Below are positions 31,242-34,681 of a stretch of 34,681 nucleotides of DNA, piece after piece. Within the stretch, counting starts at the first letter, position 1; every line of letters starts with the position of its first letter. Position numbers and translations under genes: made by a program. Source of the stretch: DATCLA01 sp036564195 (GTDB lineage Bacteria > Bacillota > UBA4882 > UBA8346); assembly GCA_036564195.1 (NCBI GenBank), contig DATCLA010000084.1, forward strand, positions 1-34,681, given 5' to 3'. The notes under the pieces were generated by a model. The model ran no database searches. It was given only the letters and a program-made list of their open reading frames with translations, and was not told the DNA's origin.

Positions 31242-33049
31242 TCCAACAGCTCCTTTGATAAAAAATTTCCGGATGGAATATTCTCCGGTTCATTGCCATA
31301 TTGTAATGGGATGCGTAAGGAAACCGTAGTCCCTTTACCTTCCGAACTCTCCAAGCTTAGCCCATATTCCGGCCCAAAACTGAGCTTCAACCGGGCATCC
31401 ACATTTCTTACCCCAACACCGGAGCCGGTTTGAGCTTGTTGCCAAACTGCTTCTATTTGTTGTTGGGACATACCCACACCATTATCTGTAATTCGAATTA
31501 TCACATCTTTGCCTTCCTGCATTGCCACTACCCGGATTAATCCGCCCCGTGACTTTAAGCCATGCTGTAAACAGTTTTCCACTAACGGTTGTAATACCAG
31601 CCGGATTATCCGGCATCCCCGTAATTTTAGTGGTAATTCCAGATGCAAGGAGAACTTACCGGGATAGCGGATGTCAATTAAATACAGGTAATGGTGAATA
31701 TGTTCAAATTCATCGGCTAAAGTCACCAAATCACCATTTCGGTCCATACTCAAATAAAGCAAACGCTTTAATGAACGCAAAGCCTCAGCAACTTCGCTGG
31801 GAGGACGTTTAGCGGTCATACCGGCCAGCGCCGTCAGGGTATTAAATAGAAAATGCGGAGCGATTTGCGCCTGAAGCGCTTTGATGACAGCAGTTTTTCT
31901 TTCACTTTCCTCCGCCACCAGTCGTTTAGTGAGCCGGTCCACCTCAAGCAGCATCCGGTTAAAAGAGCGCCCCAGGGTCTGAATTTCTAAAGGACCGTCT
32001 TCAGGGACTTTGGCTTCGAATTGTCCCTCTTCCACCATCAGCATAGCATTACGGAGTTTACTTAGTGGTTTGGTTACAAAAAAGGAAATTATGGTTGCCA
32101 AACCAACCGCCACTAAAGTACAGATTAACCCAATCATGAAAATACTGTTATAAATCCGTTCCAATCCGGTATAAAGGCGCCAGGTCGGTGCCGCAATATA
32201 AACTTCCCAAGCTGTCCAGGGTACCGGAGTGGCAATGATCAAATAATTCTTTCCCCCGATTTTCTCCTCCAGTGTTTCTGTTTTACGAAGCTTACCGGAG
32301 AGTTTTTGATAAGCACCGGTAAGAATGGGGTTGGCTGGAGCAATCCACGGAAAGATAATCTGTTTTTCCGGCCCGACAACCACCACATCACTTTGAGAAC
32401 GGTTTAAAACATTTTCCAGTAATGAGATATTAGACATAATGGACTCTACCACCCGGTAATCCATATACATAAAAATCCAACCGCTTTGGGGTTGACCCGG
32501 TAGACTGACAATCCGGACGGTTAATTCCAATAACTTCCCCGAGATCATGGTAACGTTAGTTCCGGATTTGGGAAGATACCGTAATCTCCAGGTTTTTGAT
32601 TGATTAGTTTGAGGTATTGAAAGCAGGCTTTGGGGAATCGACTGCAGCTCATGGGAGGTTACTGTATTGCCCACCGAATCCATGATAACCAATTCGGCAC
32701 CGGGTAACAAAGCAGCTTTATACTGAAGTAGTAAATCGTAGAGAGCGAATCGGGCTGCTTGACGGACCTGCCGGTCCACAGCGGACAAATCATGTAACAA
32801 TGGGGCCAATCGCTGATCCAGGATCAAAGAATTTACGGTTGTTTCAGCATTATCGATAACGCTACCCAACCGGCAGGCTGCTTGCATTAACATTTTTCCG
32901 CCGAAACGGATTGTATGATTTCGAATAACCTGTTGTGAGATTTGGATTGAGGCAATTCCAATAGCTGCTACTGTAGCGAAAACCAAAAATATTAATAAAA
33001 ACACCAATTGCCTGCAGAACGTGCTAACAAGAAAACACCGAAGTTTCAT
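31223..33049 (-). CDS. Sensor histidine kinase, LytS/YesM type
   Basis: The 608-residue product has a first membrane span (about 13-36), a large extracytoplasmic sensor region (about 40-295, probably Cache-like), a second span (about 301-325), a HAMP linker (about 325-378), the His_kinase domain with H399 in IAPHFLFNTL, and a C-terminal ATPase domain (N box LVENCLQHGL, G boxes TDNGVGMS and GSGVGVRN). These kinases typically sense sugars, sometimes with help from a binding protein, and phosphorylate the AraC-type regulator encoded directly behind. The ribosome site is weak (GGTGATGG). It is the first gene of the kinase-regulator-binding protein operon. Confidence 0.93.
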   Translation of the reverse strand: MKLRCFLVSTFCRQLVFLLIFLVFATVAAIGIASIQISQQVIRNHTIRFGGKMLMQAACRLGSVIDNAETTVNSLILDQRLAPLLHDLSAVDRQVRQAARFALYDLLLQYKAALLPGAELVIMDSVGNTVTSHELQSIPQSLLSIPQTNQSKTWRLRYLPKSGTNVTMISGKLLELTVRIVSLPGQPQSGWIFMYMDYRVVESIMSNISLLENVLNRSQSDVVVVGPEKQIIFPWIAPANPILTGAYQKLSGKLRKTETLEEKIGGKNYLIIATPVPWTAWEVYIAAPTWRLYTGLERIYNSIFMIGLICTLVAVGLATIISFFVTKPLSKLRNAMLMVEEGQFEAKVPEDGPLEIQTLGRSFNRMLLEVDRLTKRLVAEESERKTAVIKALQAQIAPHFLFNTLTALAGMTAKRPPSEVAEALRSLKRLLYLSMDRNGDLVTLADEFEHIHHYLYLIDIRYPGKFSLHLELPLKLRGCRIIRLVLQPLVENCLQHGLKSRGGLIRVVAMQEGKDVIIRITDNGVGMSQQQIEAVWQQAQTGSGVGVRNVDARLKLSFGPEYGLSLESSEGKGTTVSLRIPLQYGNEPENIPSGNFLSKELLECGRPS

Positions 33050-33222
33050 CCATCACCAGCCACTAATGCTTCTATATTTTTATAAATTATTAAATATTTG
33101 TTAAATAAAGTTCGCTAAATACCAAAATTTTCCTGCATCAAGTTCTATTACCCTATTAGCGTCATTTCCCAAATAGTTTTGAAATTTTGTTAGCTTCCAG
33201 CGACGGCCTGATCTCAACTGAT

Positions 33223-33257
33223 GCAAAAAATAAGGGCTTCGCCTCAACAAAGCCCTT
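33223..33257 (-). terminator. Terminator on the minus strand upstream of the kinase
   Basis: AAGGGCTT and AAGCCCTT form an 8-bp stem. Reading leftward it is followed by ATTTTTTGC. It would end transcripts from the decayed region at 33.3-34.3 kb before the kinase promoter. Confidence 0.75.
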
Positions 33258-33618
33258 GAAATGTACACAGTTGTATTTCAAAGTGCGGAAAAACCTTTCT
33301 GTTTGTTCTCACATTATCTAAGGCTTGACCCTTGTCATTCCATGAAAATCTTAACATCATAGGAATCTAATAGATAGAACTGCTACCGGACTCCTGTCCT
33401 CTGGCAACCTTGTCCTTTCCTTGAATACAGGCGTGGGGTCCAAAGCAGACCTGTGGATTAGCGGTTAAATTGTTGATTCAATTCTCAAAATATAAAATTA
33501 ATCCGAGCATGGGGAGTGTTTCATAAACCGTGTAAATGGAATAATCGCCTCAAAAACCACTAAAAAGTACCTTTTTACGCTGCATTTTCAGTGGTTTCGA
33601 ACCGTTCTTGTCCAGCAA
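33258..33618. other. Gene-free decayed stretch
   Basis: No reading frame of convincing composition and no repeat match to other parts of the window were seen. AAACCACT and AGTGGTTT (about 33553-33597) can pair but enclose about 30 bases. Confidence 0.35.
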
Positions 33619-33780
33619 TCACATCAAGCGAAAATCAGAGTTATTTTTGAGAAAACTATCGAAATGAGAGGTGGCTTGTCCATCATAAAGGGGTTGAACC
33701 GCTCTCGCTTTGTTGTTGAGGCTGGTTTGTAGTTTTTTCTTTGCCTCTTGAACGTTTACCCCACCTTTTAAAATCACCAT
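33619..33780 (-). pseudogene. Unrecognised 53-codon frame, probable remnant
   Basis: ATG 33780 to TGA 33619 encodes a basic peptide with MVILKGGVNVQEAKKKLQTS at its start and SHFDSFLKNNSDFRLM at its end. The composition looks protein-like, but there is no ribosome site, and the frame continues open upstream (TDLLIRKT), suggesting a broken gene rather than a true start. The family is unknown. Confidence 0.3.
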
Positions 33781-33814
33781 TGTCTTGCGGATTAGCAAGT
33801 CGGTACTTTTTTAA

Positions 33815-34053
33815 TCATTTGGTTTGACTGATTCTTTTCCATTCTTCAAGTATATCCTTATCACAAAAATGCCCATACATCGGATATTCTACTATGATTC
33901 GATTCTCATTCTCTCCGATAGTTGACAATGATATCTAAAATCTGGTTGATGAATTGTATTTTTGTTAGCCATTAATAATTCATAAAGTTCCTTTGCATGC
34001 TTCTCACATAAATATCCTGCTTCAATGGCTTCTCCACATATAAAACAATTCAT
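33815..34053 (-). pseudogene. Zinc-ribbon-like small protein with one-base deletion
   Basis: ATG 34053 starts MNCFICGEAIEAGYLCEKHA and runs to HCQLS; there one base is missing, and the next frame gives GENENRIIVEYPMYGHFCDK then DILEEWKRISQTK and TGA. The span is 239 bases, one short of 80 codons. Adding the base would give HCQLCGE, completing a second CxxC. The restored protein would be 79 residues with CxxC, CEKH, CxxC and HFC pairs, a probable zinc-binding protein. Its start overlaps the stop of the preceding frame (TAATG), showing that it was coupled. The function is not known. Confidence 0.6.
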
Positions 34054-34271
34054 TAATAGTCATCCCTTTCAGATTTTGAGTATGAAGTTTGCCTAACATC
34101 TGAATTTTCTTTTGTTAAATCAGTTCGAGATTTAGTAGGTAAATGTGGGTTACCAGTTTTATCTTTAACTTGTGTACCATCAGGCTTAGTTCTATGGCTA
34201 TGGGGTCGCTGAGCTTTGGGGTCTTTCTGTTTTGGATGTCCCTTACCATATCTACCCCCTGCTTTTTTATT
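34053..34271 (-). pseudogene. C-terminal fragment of an unrecognised basic protein
   Basis: A frame open for 72 residues after a TAG, without a start codon, reads RYGKGHPKQKDPKAQRPHSH then RTKPDGTQVKDKTGNPHLPT and ends KSERDDY. It is Lys/Arg/His/Gly-rich and joins the zinc-ribbon gene by a TAATG overlap. Such tails are seen at the ends of modular toxins (RHS-like), which would make the next gene a possible immunity or partner gene, but this is only a guess. Confidence 0.35.
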
Positions 34272-34488
34272 CTAGCATGTTCATACTTTTTCTCCAATTG
34301 GATTAGGAGGCTAGATAGCAATGAATCCAACCAACTTCAAGCCCAACCCTTCGTAGGGTGAGCCGATTTTCTGAACTCCAATCAAGCAGTTCCGAACTCC
34401 AAATAAGCGTTTCCTGTAGCACATACACGCTTTGTACACGAGTAAACTTTATATAGCTGCGGTTATAGTAATATTTTATAAACAAACG

Positions 34489-34516
34489 AAAAAAGCCGAT
34501 CATTTCTGACCGGCTT
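34489..34516 (-). terminator. Terminator near the right edge, minus strand
   Basis: AAGCCGGTCA and TGATCGGCTT pair over 10 positions with one mismatch around GAAA, followed by TTTTCG on the minus strand. It probably ends a gene lying beyond the right edge. Confidence 0.75.
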
Positions 34517-34681
34517 ACATTTTAACTACAACACATTATATCTGGTTTTTTCTGGTTGATTTAAGATGTTAATTTTAGAATTTTATTAAATACCGCTTCA
34601 GCCTTTATTCTAGTTGGCTTTTCACTATCATTCACCTTTCGCTATTATAATTATTAACTATAATGCCTGTCGGGAAGTCAA

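Noticed and set aside
34115..34330. 71-codon minus-strand frame near the right edge
   Set aside because: It overlaps, in another frame, the basic fragment at 34053-34271, whose composition and TAATG coupling to the next gene are more convincing.

Overview
The window looks like chromosomal DNA from a low-to-moderate GC, Gram-positive-type (Bacillota) bacterium that probably has an outer membrane. Shine-Dalgarno sites are strong (AGGAGG class), promoters are of the TTGACA/TATAAT type, and intrinsic terminators are frequent. An OstA/LptD-like protein ending in phenylalanine, and a solute-binding protein whose signal peptide has no lipobox cysteine, both fit a two-membrane member of the Limnochordia/Hydrogenispora kind. 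That placement is inference. I saw no tRNA, rRNA or CRISPR array.

Left part (1-14.1 kb), housekeeping: a 49-residue small protein, the LptD-like protein, asnA-asnS (asparagine synthesis and tRNA charging), the GTPase engB, a lemA-TPM-TPM cluster, a small membrane protein, a thioredoxin-like protein, an AI-2E family transporter, an AEC-family carrier, phosphoglucomutase and an M23 peptidase. Four full copies of a roughly 115-base imperfect palindrome lie only here, between genes.

Middle part (14.1-20.4 kb), scarred: a candidate structured RNA with its own promoter and terminator, a 456-bp internally deleted IS256-type element with terminal inverted repeats, and several gene wrecks including a frameshifted carbohydrate-binding protein. 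These are followed by an intact secreted GH53 galactanase and an M48 metalloprotease carrying an extra Cys/His-rich segment.

Right part (20.4-33.0 kb), a xylan/arabinoxylan utilisation island. In transcription order on the minus strand it encodes a histidine kinase, an AraC-type response regulator and a sugar-binding protein (one operon without permeases), then GH62-CBM42, CE1 esterase-CBM2, GH43-CBM6-CBM2, GH11-CBM36 and GH10-CBM2. Together the enzymes would cut the xylan backbone (GH10, GH11), remove arabinose (GH43, GH62) and remove ester groups (CE1). Four of the genes have a second GAAAGGAGGGA-like element 70-115 bases before the real start, resembling the STAB-SD mRNA stabiliser of Bacillus cry3A, and three have a shared GTTACGATA-type box. 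CBM2 segments have been exchanged: two are about 97% identical in DNA, and a 57-base CBM2 relic (19 codons including the stop) sits just behind the GH62 gene, whose own binding domain is now CBM42.

The last 1.6 kb (33.0-34.7 kb) is decayed DNA with remnants of unrecognised small genes, including a zinc-ribbon-like gene broken by a one-base deletion.
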